From: Deinococcus phoenicis
GTDB taxonomy: Bacteria; Deinococcota; Deinococci; Deinococcales; Deinococcaceae
Length of the DNA: 64,000 nt
Assembly: GCF_000599865.1 (NCBI RefSeq)
Contig: NZ_JHAC01000044.1
Location: 7,689-71,688 of the forward strand
Direction of reading: 5' to 3'
Under the pieces are notes generated by a model. It saw only the letters and a list, made by a program, of their open reading frames with translations, searched no databases and was not told where the DNA came from. Shown piece by piece: positions 1 to 8,230 of this stretch. Every line of letters begins with the position of its first letter. Positions within the stretch are counted from its first letter, which is position 1. The position numbers were made by a program, and so were the translations under genes.

Positions 1-1773
1 AAACGGCAATGGCCGCCCGCCCCGCCGCGTCCTTCAACGACTTCCCCGAGCGATAGGGGACTGAAACGCGCTGGCGCTCTGGCTGGTCGGCGCGGTCGAG
101 CCACTTCAACGACTTCCCCGAGCGATAGGGGACTGAAACCCTCAAAGTCGGGAGTGCCGTCGGCACGGTAGTAACTTCAACGACTTCCCCGAGCGATAGG
201 GGACTGAAACCGCGCTGCTGCTCGGGCTGGTCGGGGCGGTCGAGCCAGCTTCAACGACTTCCCCGAGCGATAGGGGACTGAAACTGCAAAGCAAGATCGA
301 CACCATCACTGGGAAGGGCCTTCAACGACTTCCCCGAGCGATAGGGGACTGAAACACGCCTTGAAGCTGTCAAGGGCGTTGCCTTCGGTGAACTTCAACG
401 ACTTCCCCGAGCGATAGGGGACTGAAACTGGCTGCCCAGCGTGCGGCAGTCCAGGGACAGCGCGCTTCAACGACTTCCCCGAGCGATAGGGGACTGAAAC
501 TTGAGATCGACACGACGCCGGGGGTGTGGAGTGTGACTTCAACGACTTCCCCGAGCGATAGGGGACTGAAACTCGATCTCCTGGGGGGTCGCGGCGCGCG
601 GGTGCGGGCTTCAACGACTTCCCCGAGCGATAGGGGACTGAAACAGGTGTTCGGCGATCTCCAGGCGCACGTGTCTCCCCTTCAACGACTTCCCCGAGCG
701 ATAGGGGACTGAAACATTTTCCGCGCGTTGTACACGTCGAAATGAATTGCGACTTCAACGACTTCCCCGAGCGATAGGGGACTGAAACCTGGAGAATTTC
801 ACGCCACCCGATTTTGAGCCACCTTCAACGACTTCCCCGAGCGATAGGGGACTGAAACTGAGAGTGCCGCTTGTGCGTCGCGAGGGCTGGTGTCTTCAAC
901 GACTTCCCCGAGCGATAGGGGACTGAAACTACGGGCGTCCCGAAAGGACGGGGGTTAGCGACCGACTTCAACGACTTCCCCGAGCGATAGGGGACTGAAA
1001 CCACACCGAGAGAACCGAGGTAAGCACGGTGGTCGACTTCAACGACTTCCCCGAGCGATAGGGGACTGAAACCGGCATCGGCCGAGACGGATGGGCTGCG
1101 GGCCGGGGCTTCAACGACTTCCCCGAGCGATAGGGGACTGAAACTTGCTGGCCGCCGCTTCTTCCTCTGTCTGGACACCCTTCAACGACTTCCCCGAGCG
1201 ATAGGGGACTGAAACGGCTGGAGTGAGCCTCCGCCAGCAACCGCGACCCGCTTCAACGACTTCCCCGAGCGATAGGGGACTGAAACGTGCCTTCAAGCGC
1301 GCCTACAGCTCGCTGATCGACTTCAACGACTTCCCCGAGCGATAGGGGACTGAAACAGCGCTTGGCTGGGGGCACTGCTCTGAACCTACAGAAACTTCAA
1401 CGACTTCCCCGAGCGATAGGGGACTGAAACGCCCTCACGCGCGTAGACCGCGCCCTTCCTGGCGGCCTTCAACGACTTCCCCGAGCGATAGGGGACTGAA
1501 ACTCCGGGGCCGTGCGCGGGAGTGGGAGTGTGAAGATCTTCAACGACTTCCCCGAGCGATAGGGGACTGAAACCTTACTGTTGAACTCCCAGACATGGCG
1601 ACCTTCTTCCTTCAACGACTTCCCCGAGCGATAGGGGACTGAAACCGGCGATGAAGTGAGCCTCCAGACCGCCATCCTGCTCTTCAACGACTTCCCCGAG
1701 CGATAGGGGACTGGAACATCCGAAGACGTTACACAGACTGTTGCAGGCGGGGCTTCAACGACTTCCCCGGGCG
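1..1773 (+). CRISPR. CRISPR array, 24 full 36-nt repeats, open at the left edge
   Basis: A 36-nt direct repeat that starts CTTCAACGACTT and ends GGGGACTGAAAC recurs 24 times (first at 32-67, last at 1682-1717). It contains a TCCCC/GGGGA hairpin. Spacers are 34-38 nt, except the first visible one (5-31), which is 27 nt if bases 1-4 (AAAC) are a repeat end. The last full repeat has one change (ACTGGAAC), and a truncated repeat with one mismatch follows at 1753-1773. This decay marks the leader-distal end, so the leader lies to the left, outside the window, and transcription is rightward. The GAAAC end gives a crRNA 5' handle typical of type I and III systems. No cas gene is present in the window, so subtype is not decided. 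Spacers at 68-103 and 211-248 share 32 of 36 aligned bases. Confidence 0.98.
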
Positions 1774-2076
1774 CTGAAGTTTCCGTCCGGTGCTCCCGCC
1801 CGGGTCTGCCACTCCCCAGGGTGGCGGCTCGGGCGGCGTTGATCGCCCGGACAGGAACGCCGATCGCGGCACACAGCGCAGTTTGAAGGGGAATCGTGTT
1901 TCAGTCCGGCATGGTCGCCGGATTCACCACCATCACGTGCCTGCCGTGAACCTGTCCGGTGCGAGCCACGCTCACGCTTGCGGGCCGGGGCCAGACCTCC
2001 GAGCAGGTCGAGCCGCCGGATCAGGGCGGTCCTCCCGGCCATAGCCACCCAGTGGCCATCTACCGCGAGCACAGTT
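1774..2076. other. Intergenic stretch after the CRISPR array, possible gene debris
   Basis: No intact gene is seen. On the minus strand one frame gives two protein-like runs separated by a TGA near 1902: about 39 residues ending VVNPATMPD, then about 35 residues containing IPLQTALCAAIGVPVRAIN that run into the array. This could be a decayed gene cut by the array, or chance in G+C-rich DNA. I do not recognise a family. Confidence 0.3.
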
Positions 2077-2766
2077 TCAGCCCTGCAGGGCCTCGGCGAA
2101 CCAGCGGGTCACCACGTCGGGCCGGGTGATCGCGCTGCCCACTACGACGAAACTGGCCCCCTGCGCCAGCGCCCGGGCCGCGTCGGCGGGCGTATTCAGC
2201 CGGCCCTCCGCCACGAAAGGAAGCCCCGTCTCACGGAGTTCGTCCAGCAGTGCCCAGTCCGGCTGACTGAGCTGGCGGCTGTAGGGTGTATACCCGCTCA
2301 TGGTGGTGCTCACGATGTCGGCCCCCAGGGCCAGCGCGGCGCGGGCTTCCTCCAGGGTGCTGATGTCCGCCATCACCAGCGCACCCGCAGCGTGAACGGC
2401 AGCGAACATCTCCGCCAGCGGTTCCGGGCGGGGACGCAGCGTGGCGTCCAGCGCGACGATCTCTGCCCCCAGCTCTGCCAGCCGCACGGCCTCCGCAGCG
2501 GTCGGCGTGATGTAGATCTCGGTGTCCTCGCGGTCGGTCTTCGTCAGGCCGATGATCGGCAGGTCGGTCACGGCCCGCACCGCCTGCATGTCCCCGAAGC
2601 CCTGGAGACGCAGCCCCGCCGCCCCCCCGCGTTCCGCCGCCAGGGCCAGGCGGCTGATGATGTAGGGGTCGCGCAGGGGGCTGTCCGGATTCGCCTGGCA
2701 GGACACCACCAGACGCCCACGCAGCCGCTCCAGCACGGCATGCTCCGGCACGCGCCCCTCAGGCAT
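2077..2766 (-). CDS. nanE: N-acylglucosamine-6-phosphate 2-epimerase
   Basis: Converts N-acetylmannosamine-6-phosphate to N-acetylglucosamine-6-phosphate in the cytoplasm, the step joining sialic-acid breakdown to amino-sugar metabolism. The protein of about 229 residues has the NanE TIM-barrel pattern: LVVSCQANPDSPLRDP near the N-terminus, GLTKTDRED for the phosphate and substrate pocket, LDATLRPRP, MADISTLEEA, STTMSGYTPYS, and the C-terminal VAEGRLNTP and VVVGSAITRP phosphate-binding loops. The chosen ATG overlaps the end of the upstream aldolase gene by 8 bases, suggesting translational coupling. An in-frame GTG 15 bases further in, after GAGGGG, is an alternative start. No N-acetylmannosamine kinase is encoded in the island, so the substrate must be phosphorylated by an enzyme encoded elsewhere. 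Confidence 0.9.
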   Translation of the reverse strand: MPEGRVPEHAVLERLRGRLVVSCQANPDSPLRDPYIISRLALAAERGGAAGLRLQGFGDMQAVRAVTDLPIIGLTKTDREDTEIYITPTAAEAVRLAELGAEIVALDATLRPRPEPLAEMFAAVHAAGALVMADISTLEEARAALALGADIVSTTMSGYTPYSRQLSQPDWALLDELRETGLPFVAEGRLNTPADAARALAQGASFVVVGSAITRPDVVTRWFAEALQG

Positions 2767-3679
2767 GGGCGAGCAGGCCCTCGGCGGCCAGGATAGCCTC
2801 GACGCGGCGGGTCTCGTCGGCATTCAGGGGGGCGTTCGGGCGGTGCATGTGGTGCTGGGGGATCAGGCCCAGCAGCCGCAGCGCCGTCTTAAAGCCGCCC
2901 ACACCCGAGGCGTTCGGGCTGGTGCGGGGCGTCCCCTGGAGGGCGATCGCGAACAGGCGGATCAGGCGTTCCTGGATGTGGCGCGCCTCCCGCCAGTCTT
3001 CCCGCCGCGCGGCGTCGTACAGGGCTACGTACCCCGCCGGGTCCACGTTCCCCAGACCCGGCACGCAGCCGTGCGCGCCGATCATCAGCGCCGTGTCCAC
3101 CATCAGTTCCGAGCCGGTGAACAGGCGGAAGTCGGGGTCACCCTGGCACTCCAGCGCCAACAGGCGGAAGTTGGTGTCGTCGCCGCTGCTGTCCTTGAGG
3201 CCCTCGATCAGGCCCTGGGCGCGCAGCTGCCGCAGGGTGGCACGTTCCAGCTTCACGTGGACGCACACGGGAATGTCGTAGGCCATGATCGGCAGCGGCA
3301 CGGCCTGCCGGACCGCCCGGAAGTGCTCGACGATCTCGGCCTGGCTGGTGCGGGTGTAGAAGGGCGCGGTGACCACCAGGCCGTCCACACCCGCCGCCTG
3401 CGCGTCCCGGGCGTGCGCGATCACGCGGTCGGTGGTGGGGTCGATCACGCCGGCCAGCAGCGGCACCCGCCCCGCCACCTCGTCCACCGCGATGCGCAGC
3501 ACCTCGCGGCGCTGGGGGGCGTCCATGAAGACGACCTCGCTGCTGGAGCCGAGGAGAAAGAGGCCGTGGACGCCGCCGTCCAGCAGGTGCCGGAGGACGC
3601 GCCGCAGGGCGGGTTCGTCCACCTGGAAATCGGGCGTAAGGGGGGTGACGACGGGGGGAATGATGCCGTGGAGTTGCAT
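2759..3679 (-). CDS. DHDPS/N-acetylneuraminate lyase family aldolase
   Basis: Class I aldolase of the dihydrodipicolinate synthase/N-acetylneuraminate lyase family, 306 residues, the usual length. By context it probably splits N-acetylneuraminate into N-acetylmannosamine and pyruvate. Visible family residues are the pyruvate carboxylate loop GSSSE (44-48, where lyases usually have GSTGE and synthases GTTGE), the catalytic tyrosine in IMAYDIP (134) and the Schiff-base lysine in GLKDSSGD (162). The ATG follows GAGG by 8 bases. It sits between the ABC permease genes and nanE in one operon. The altered GSSSE loop leaves open a related 2-keto-sugar-acid aldolase; assignment as lyase rests on the neighbours nanE and nanM. 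Confidence 0.8.
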   Translation of the reverse strand: MQLHGIIPPVVTPLTPDFQVDEPALRRVLRHLLDGGVHGLFLLGSSSEVVFMDAPQRREVLRIAVDEVAGRVPLLAGVIDPTTDRVIAHARDAQAAGVDGLVVTAPFYTRTSQAEIVEHFRAVRQAVPLPIMAYDIPVCVHVKLERATLRQLRAQGLIEGLKDSSGDDTNFRLLALECQGDPDFRLFTGSELMVDTALMIGAHGCVPGLGNVDPAGYVALYDAARREDWREARHIQERLIRLFAIALQGTPRTSPNASGVGGFKTALRLLGLIPQHHMHRPNAPLNADETRRVEAILAAEGLLAHA

Positions 3680-3714
3680 GGAAAACCTCGGAGGAGCGTG
3701 GGGGGGAAGGGGGA

Positions 3715-4593
3715 TCAGGCCTTGGCCTTGGGGTCGAGGGCGTCGCGCAGGCCGTCCCCGACGAAGTTGGTCGCCAGCACGGTCAGGACGATCAACGCGC
3801 CGGCGGGCATCCACTGCCAGGGGTAGGCTTCGAGCACGGTGAGTTCGCGGGCGGCGGTCAGGAGGTTGCCCCAGCTCGCCTGCGGCGGCTGCACGCCCAG
3901 GCCCAGGAAGCTCAGGCCCGCTTCCAGCAGGATGGCGCTCGCCACGCCCAGGCTGACGAACACCACCAGCACGTCCACCACGTTGGGCAGCGCATGTTTC
4001 AGGAGAATGCGGCGGTCGGGGGCACCCAGCGCCGTCGCCGCCGCGATGAATTCCAGTTCGCGGACCGAGAGCAGCTTGGCGCGCACCAGGCGGCAGGCCA
4101 GCGGCCAACCCAGCAGCCCGATGATCAGGATGGTCTTGTCGATGCCGGGGCCGACGATGGCGGCCAGCGTGAGCAGCACGATGATGCTGGGAAAGGTCAT
4201 CACCACGTCCACGAAGCGCATGATCAGGTTGTCCACCCAGCCGCCGAAATACCCGGCGAGCGCGCCCAGCGTGGTGCCGACCACGACCGAGATCAGGGTG
4301 CTGAGCAGGCCCACCAGCAGCGACACCCGCCCCGCCGACAGGGTGCGCGCGAAGATGTCGCGCCCAGTCTGGTCGGTGCCCAGCCAGTGGATGGCACCTG
4401 GCGGCTGGTTGCGCGCCAGCAGGTCGATCTGTTCGGGGGTAAAGCGGGAAGCGGCGGGGCCGAACACGACCAGCAGCACGATCAGGCCCAGCAGGACCAG
4501 CCCGGCCACCGCGAGCCGGTGACGCAGGAAGCGGGTGGTGGCCATCCGGGCGGGGGTGCGGACGGCGGTAGGAGCAGGAGCGGCAGTGGTCAT
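3715..4593 (-). CDS. ABC transporter permease, DppC/OppC type
   Basis: Inner-membrane permease of a peptide/nickel/opine-family ABC importer. It has an N-terminal membrane helix (about residues 25-45) and then a binding-protein-dependent transport domain with further helices. The EAA loop that contacts the ATPase is visible in the region EFIAAATALGAPDRRILLKH. The phrase HWLGTDQTGRDIFAR is characteristic of DppC proteins. Two further in-frame ATGs lie 12 and 18 bases upstream; the chosen one has GAGG seven bases before it. It is separated from the dppB-type gene by 145 bases, unusually far for partner permeases, and that gap holds a palindrome and a hairpin. No ATPase gene is present in the island. 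Confidence 0.88.
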   Translation of the reverse strand: MTTAAPAPTAVRTPARMATTRFLRHRLAVAGLVLLGLIVLLVVFGPAASRFTPEQIDLLARNQPPGAIHWLGTDQTGRDIFARTLSAGRVSLLVGLLSTLISVVVGTTLGALAGYFGGWVDNLIMRFVDVVMTFPSIIVLLTLAAIVGPGIDKTILIIGLLGWPLACRLVRAKLLSVRELEFIAAATALGAPDRRILLKHALPNVVDVLVVFVSLGVASAILLEAGLSFLGLGVQPPQASWGNLLTAARELTVLEAYPWQWMPAGALIVLTVLATNFVGDGLRDALDPKAKA

Positions 4594-4621
4594 CGGGAGC
4601 CTCATAACCACTCCGATTGAA

Positions 4622-4639
4622 AGGTTGACTGGTCAACCT
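4622..4639. promoter_or_regulatory. Perfect palindrome upstream of the dppC-type gene
   Basis: AGGTTGAC-TG-GTCAACCT has 8-bp perfect arms around a TG centre. It lies 29 bases before the dppC-type start. Its build (half-site, TG, inverted half-site) is the same as the TATCAGA-TG-TCTGATA operators of this island, though the half-site sequence differs. It is a candidate operator for a GntR-type or other dimeric regulator. Confidence 0.45.
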
Positions 4640-4669
4640 GAAAATCCGACCGGAGGGAGAAGGAGAAAG

Positions 4670-4738
4670 TACAGGTTTCGCAGAATGGAACAACAAGCGG
4701 CCCTTTCCCGATTGTTGTGGAATGAAGCCAAACCTGTA
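4670..4738. repeat. Two-part stem-loop between the permease genes
   Basis: Outer arms TACAGGTTT (4670-4678) and AAACCTGTA (4730-4738) are perfectly complementary. Inner arms ACAACAAGCGG (4690-4700) and CCGATTGTTGT (4708-4718) pair with one mismatch around a 7-base loop. The structure starts directly at the stop codon of the dppB-type gene. It could attenuate transcription, protect mRNA from decay, or be the remnant of a small mobile palindromic element. Confidence 0.5.
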
Positions 4739-5692
4739 TCACGTGTAACGAATGCGGGGGTCGATCAGGCCGTACATCAGGTCGGTGATCAGGTTCGCCA
4801 GCAGGATGGTCCCGGCCAGCACCAGCGTGGTGCCCATGATCATCGGGTAGTCGCGGGCGTCGATGGCGTCGAGGTACAGTTGCCCGGTCCCCGGCCAGGA
4901 AAAGATGGATTCCAGAAAGACCGCCCCGCCGATCAGGTTGGCGACGTTGGCCCCGATCACGGTCACGACCGGAATCAGTGCGTTGCGCAACACGTGCTTG
5001 CTCACCACCCGCGGGTACGCGACGCCCTTGGCGCTGGCGGTGCGGACGTAATCCTGGTGAATGACTTCCAGAATGCTCGACCGCGTGTAGCGCATCAAGA
5101 CCGCGACGTAGGTCACGGACAGGATCAGGGCGGGCAGGGCGAGGTGCGACAGGATGTCCAGCACGCCGCCGTCGCCCGGCGTCTGGTAGCCCCCGGCGGG
5201 AAACCACTTCAGTTTCAGCGCGAAGACGTACAGGCCCAGCAGCCCGGCCAGGAAGGCGGGGGTGGAGATGCCCAGGAACGCGAACACGGTCAGCACGTTG
5301 TCGAGGGCCGTGTAGCGCCTCACGGCGGCCATCACGCCGAACAGGACGCCCAGCACCACGCCCAGGCCCATCCCCGCCCCCATCAGCAGCAGCGTGGGAG
5401 GGAGCCGCCGGGCGATCTCGGCGGCCACGGGTTCGCCGTTCTTGATGCGGTAGCCCAGGTCGCCCTGCACGGCGTGCTGAAGCCAGCGGGCATACTGCAC
5501 GGCCTTGGGCTGGTCGAGGCCCAGCTCATGCCGGATGATGGCGCGCTGCTCGGCGGTCACGACCTGATCCGGCGGGATGTAGGCGTCCAGCGGATCGCCG
5601 GGCGTGAATTGCAGCAGCGTGAAGATGATGGCGGTAATGACCAGCAGCAGCGGGATACTGATCAGCAGACGCCGCAGTGCGTAGATTCCCAT
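4739..5692 (-). CDS. ABC transporter permease, DppB/OppB type
   Basis: Inner-membrane permease of 317 residues, the normal DppB length. The N-terminus MGIYALRRLLISIPLLLVIT and the TPGDP motif are typical. The periplasmic segment GDLGYRIKNGEPV, several membrane helices, and the EAA-type loop (DYVRTASAKG) followed by SKHVLRNALIPVVT are visible. It forms a heterodimeric channel with the dppC-type protein and is fed by the binding protein encoded just upstream. The context suggests sialic acid or a sialo-conjugate as substrate. Peptide-family ABC transporters for sialic acid (SatABCD) are known in Haemophilus ducreyi, but substrate assignment here is inference. Confidence 0.9.
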   Translation of the reverse strand: MGIYALRRLLISIPLLLVITAIIFTLLQFTPGDPLDAYIPPDQVVTAEQRAIIRHELGLDQPKAVQYARWLQHAVQGDLGYRIKNGEPVAAEIARRLPPTLLLMGAGMGLGVVLGVLFGVMAAVRRYTALDNVLTVFAFLGISTPAFLAGLLGLYVFALKLKWFPAGGYQTPGDGGVLDILSHLALPALILSVTYVAVLMRYTRSSILEVIHQDYVRTASAKGVAYPRVVSKHVLRNALIPVVTVIGANVANLIGGAVFLESIFSWPGTGQLYLDAIDARDYPMIMGTTLVLAGTILLANLITDLMYGLIDPRIRYT

Positions 5693-5750
5693 AGGTCACC
5701 TGTGGATGGGGCGGGAGCCGGGTTGCCCCGGGCCTCCCGCCCGGAGCGGC

Positions 5751-7286
5751 TTACCGGATGTCCCAGTCCTCGGCGTGGTCGTCGTAGCGGCCACCGCCGG
5801 GCGCGGGCGTCCACACGAAGTTCACCAGGTTCTTGCTGGCCCCGCCAAACCGCTTGGCGACCCACAGCGTGTCCCAGGGCAATTGGGCGTTGCTGGCCTT
5901 GCACAGGTCCTGGTAGATGGTGGCGCGCCTGGCCGGGCTGGTTTCCGCCTGGCCCGCCTCGAAGGCCTTGTCGATGGCCGGGATGTTCACGCGCATGCGG
6001 TTGGTGCCGTTGGGCGGCGTGAAGTCCGAGTGCAGGTTGGCATACATCACGTCGGGGTCGGGGCCGTTGGCGCTGCCCGCGTATACCAGGTCGAAGGTGG
6101 GCTTGGCCTTGTCGGTCGTCTGGCCGAAGGTGGGCGCGTCCACGAAACGGGGCGTGACCTTCATGCCGACCTGCGCCAGCATCTGCTGGATGGTCACCAG
6201 CACGTCCTTGCTGAGCTGGTCGCCGTAGTAGGTCAGCAGCTCGACATTCTCGTTCGGGTTCCACTTTGCGGCCTGGAGCAGTTGCCGCGCCTTGGCGGGG
6301 TCGTACCCATAGGCGTTCAGGCCCTTGGGAACATATTTGGCGTTCGTGACCACGCAGCCCGCGAGTTCCGCCCCGCCGCCGTAGAGCTGCTTGACGATGG
6401 TCGCGCGGTCGATGGCGTACATCACGGCCTGCCGGATGCGGGGATCCTTGAAGCGCGGGTCGGTGCCGTTGAAGCCGATGTAGTTCACCACCTGCGACGG
6501 CCCGGCGATGATGGTCGCGTTGTTGCCCACCGTCTTGGTGTCGTCCAGGCTGAGGTACGTGAAGTGGATGTCGCCGGACTTGAGGGCCAGCACGGCGGCG
6601 GCGGGTTCCTTGAAGTAGCGGTTGACCAGTCGGTCCACCTTCGGCCTGCCCCGGTAGTAGCCCGGGTTGGCCTTGAGTTCCACGTACTGGTCGGGCACGT
6701 ACTTGCTCCACATGAAAGGGCCGGTGCCGACGGGGTTCGTGCGCCACCACGCCGAGTTCCGCAGTTCCTTGGCCGGAATCTTCGCCAGCTCATGCTGCGG
6801 CAGGATCATGAAGTTGGTCAGGCCGTCGAGCAGCGCCGCATTCGGCTTGCTGAGGGTCAGGATCACCGTGCGGTCGTTGGGCGTCTGGACGTTTTTGATG
6901 TTGGCGAACTTGGAGGCGAAGGGGCTGCCCGAGTCGGGATTCATCGCCAGATCGATGGAGAACTTCACGTCCCTGGACGTAAAGGGCTGGCCGTCGTGCC
7001 ACTTCACGCCCGGGCGCAGCACGAAGGTGTACTTCTTGCCGCCGTCCGCGACCGTCCACGACGACGCCAGGTCCCCGCTGATCTTCTTGAAGTTCACGTC
7101 GTACAGGACCAGCGTGCCGAAGTACTTGTTCAGCCAGGTGAAGCCCGCCGAGTTGGTCAGAGGATTGAAGGCCTGCGGGGCGCCACCGGGGCCGACATCA
7201 AAAGCGCCGGTGATGACCTTGTCGGCGGCGGCCGTGCCGAGCGAGGCGCAGGCGAGGGTCAGGCCAAGCAGAGAACGTTTCAGCAT
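5751..7286 (-). CDS. ABC transporter substrate-binding protein, peptide family 5
   Basis: Secreted solute-binding protein of the DppA/OppA/SatA family, about 511 residues. The chosen ATG gives MLKRSLLGLTLACASLGTAA, a clear signal peptide, and has GGAG in front. An ATG 15 bases upstream lies too close to the preceding stop. Family landmarks are GVKWHDGQPFTSRDVKFSI, GTGPFMWSKY, NPGYYRGRPKVDRL and the region DPRIRQAVMYAIDR. It follows the regulator gene by 11 bases and precedes the two permease genes, so the five import and catabolic genes appear to be one operon. It probably delivers sialic acid or a related acylated amino sugar; a peptide ligand cannot be excluded. Confidence 0.88.
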   Translation of the reverse strand: MLKRSLLGLTLACASLGTAAADKVITGAFDVGPGGAPQAFNPLTNSAGFTWLNKYFGTLVLYDVNFKKISGDLASSWTVADGGKKYTFVLRPGVKWHDGQPFTSRDVKFSIDLAMNPDSGSPFASKFANIKNVQTPNDRTVILTLSKPNAALLDGLTNFMILPQHELAKIPAKELRNSAWWRTNPVGTGPFMWSKYVPDQYVELKANPGYYRGRPKVDRLVNRYFKEPAAAVLALKSGDIHFTYLSLDDTKTVGNNATIIAGPSQVVNYIGFNGTDPRFKDPRIRQAVMYAIDRATIVKQLYGGGAELAGCVVTNAKYVPKGLNAYGYDPAKARQLLQAAKWNPNENVELLTYYGDQLSKDVLVTIQQMLAQVGMKVTPRFVDAPTFGQTTDKAKPTFDLVYAGSANGPDPDVMYANLHSDFTPPNGTNRMRVNIPAIDKAFEAGQAETSPARRATIYQDLCKASNAQLPWDTLWVAKRFGGASKNLVNFVWTPAPGGGRYDDHAEDWDIR

Positions 7287-7297
7287 AGAACTCTCCT

Positions 7298-8035
7298 TCA
7301 AGAAGTGGGGGTCTGGGCCGGGGGCGGGAGGATATCGGTGACGGTGGGCGGGGTTTCCAGTTCGGGTCCCAGCCGCTCGCGAATCTGCTGGAAGTGGGCG
7401 TGCATCGCCTCGGTGATGCGGTGAGGGTCCCCGGCCCGCAGGGCGTTCAGGATGGCGAGGTGGTCTTGCGCGGTCTGCTCCAGGTTCCAGTGGGTGACGT
7501 TCGCGCTGCCGTGCAGGCGGCGAAACACTTCCCAGAACAGTTCGACCAGCCGGTTCAGAAAGGGATTCTGGAGCGGCCCGTAGAGGGCCAGGTGAAACTC
7601 GCGGTCCTCGTCCTCGAAGGTCTCGCCGGCCTGGGCCTTCTGGAGCATCTGCCGGGCCAGCCGTTCGAGATGGTCGAGTTGCTCGGGGGTCGCCCGGTGG
7701 GCCACCATGCCGATCAGCCCTTCTTCGAGTGCGGTGCGCACCTGCAGGAGGTCCCGCAGGGACTTGCCACCCACGGCAAAGGAGTAGGGCAGGTTCTCGA
7801 AGATGCTGTCGAACGTAAAGGCCTTGACGTAGATGCCCTCGCCCTGCCGGGCTTCCAGAATCCCGACCGCCTCCAGGCTCTTGACGCCCTCGCGCAGGGA
7901 AAGGCGGCTCATGCCCATGTCGCGGGCCAGCTGCGTCTCGGGGGGCAGCAGGTCGCCGGGCTTGAGATGGTGTTCTTCGATATAGCGCTTGATGGCAATC
8001 TGCGCCTGTCGGTACGCCGGAACTCGAGCGGCCAT
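7298..8035 (-). CDS. GntR/FadR-family transcriptional regulator of the sialic-acid island
   Basis: A 245-residue regulator with an N-terminal winged helix-turn-helix (IKRYIEEHHLKPGDLLPPE, then SRLSLREGVKSLEAVGILEARQGEGIYV) and an all-helical FCD effector domain (from about residue 90, with DREFHLAL and AMHAHF supplying likely metal and ligand residues). FadR-subgroup members such as NanR sense sialic acid and release DNA. The palindrome TATCAGATGTCTGATA lies 14 bases upstream of the start codon, with a copy before the divergent esterase gene and a degenerate copy before nanM. Autoregulation and control of all three units is therefore likely. It is the first gene of the leftward operon. Confidence 0.9.
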   Translation of the reverse strand: MAARVPAYRQAQIAIKRYIEEHHLKPGDLLPPETQLARDMGMSRLSLREGVKSLEAVGILEARQGEGIYVKAFTFDSIFENLPYSFAVGGKSLRDLLQVRTALEEGLIGMVAHRATPEQLDHLERLARQMLQKAQAGETFEDEDREFHLALYGPLQNPFLNRLVELFWEVFRRLHGSANVTHWNLEQTAQDHLAILNALRAGDPHRITEAMHAHFQQIRERLGPELETPPTVTDILPPPAQTPTS

Positions 8036-8048
8036 TTCGCCTCCTTCA

Positions 8049-8064
8049 TATCAGATGTCTGATA
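8049..8064. promoter_or_regulatory. GntR-type operator before the regulator gene
   Basis: TATCAGA-TG-TCTGATA is a perfect inverted repeat with 7-bp arms and a 2-bp centre. It lies 14 bases upstream of the regulator start codon, where a bound repressor would block the leftward operon. The 14-bp core recurs at 8180-8193. Confidence 0.8.
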
Positions 8065-8179
8065 AGGAAGCATAGGGAGCTGTAGAGCTGGCGTCAAGGG
8101 GGAGAGGTGGGATTGCACCTATGCGCTCTACGGGGACGCGCCGGATGGGCGAGAGGAAGCCGCTGCTCTGCTCCCGCCC

Positions 8180-8193
8180 ATCAGATGTCTGAT
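8180..8193. promoter_or_regulatory. GntR-type operator before the esterase gene
   Basis: ATCAGATGTCTGAT is an exact second copy of the operator core, 37 bases before the esterase start. It makes the 8036-8230 region a divergent, doubly controlled promoter region. Confidence 0.8.
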
Positions 8194-8230
8194 AGATTAC
8201 CCGCCACTTTAATCCCATCAGGAGGTTTCC

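Noticed and set aside
306..1687. Minus-strand reading frames through the CRISPR array
   Set aside because: They are translations of the repeat unit itself (recurring SVPYRSGKSLK), not genes.
1898..1907. GTTTCAGTCC, the reverse of the CRISPR repeat end, 125 bases after the array
   Set aside because: A ten-base match alone is too short to claim an inverted repeat remnant.
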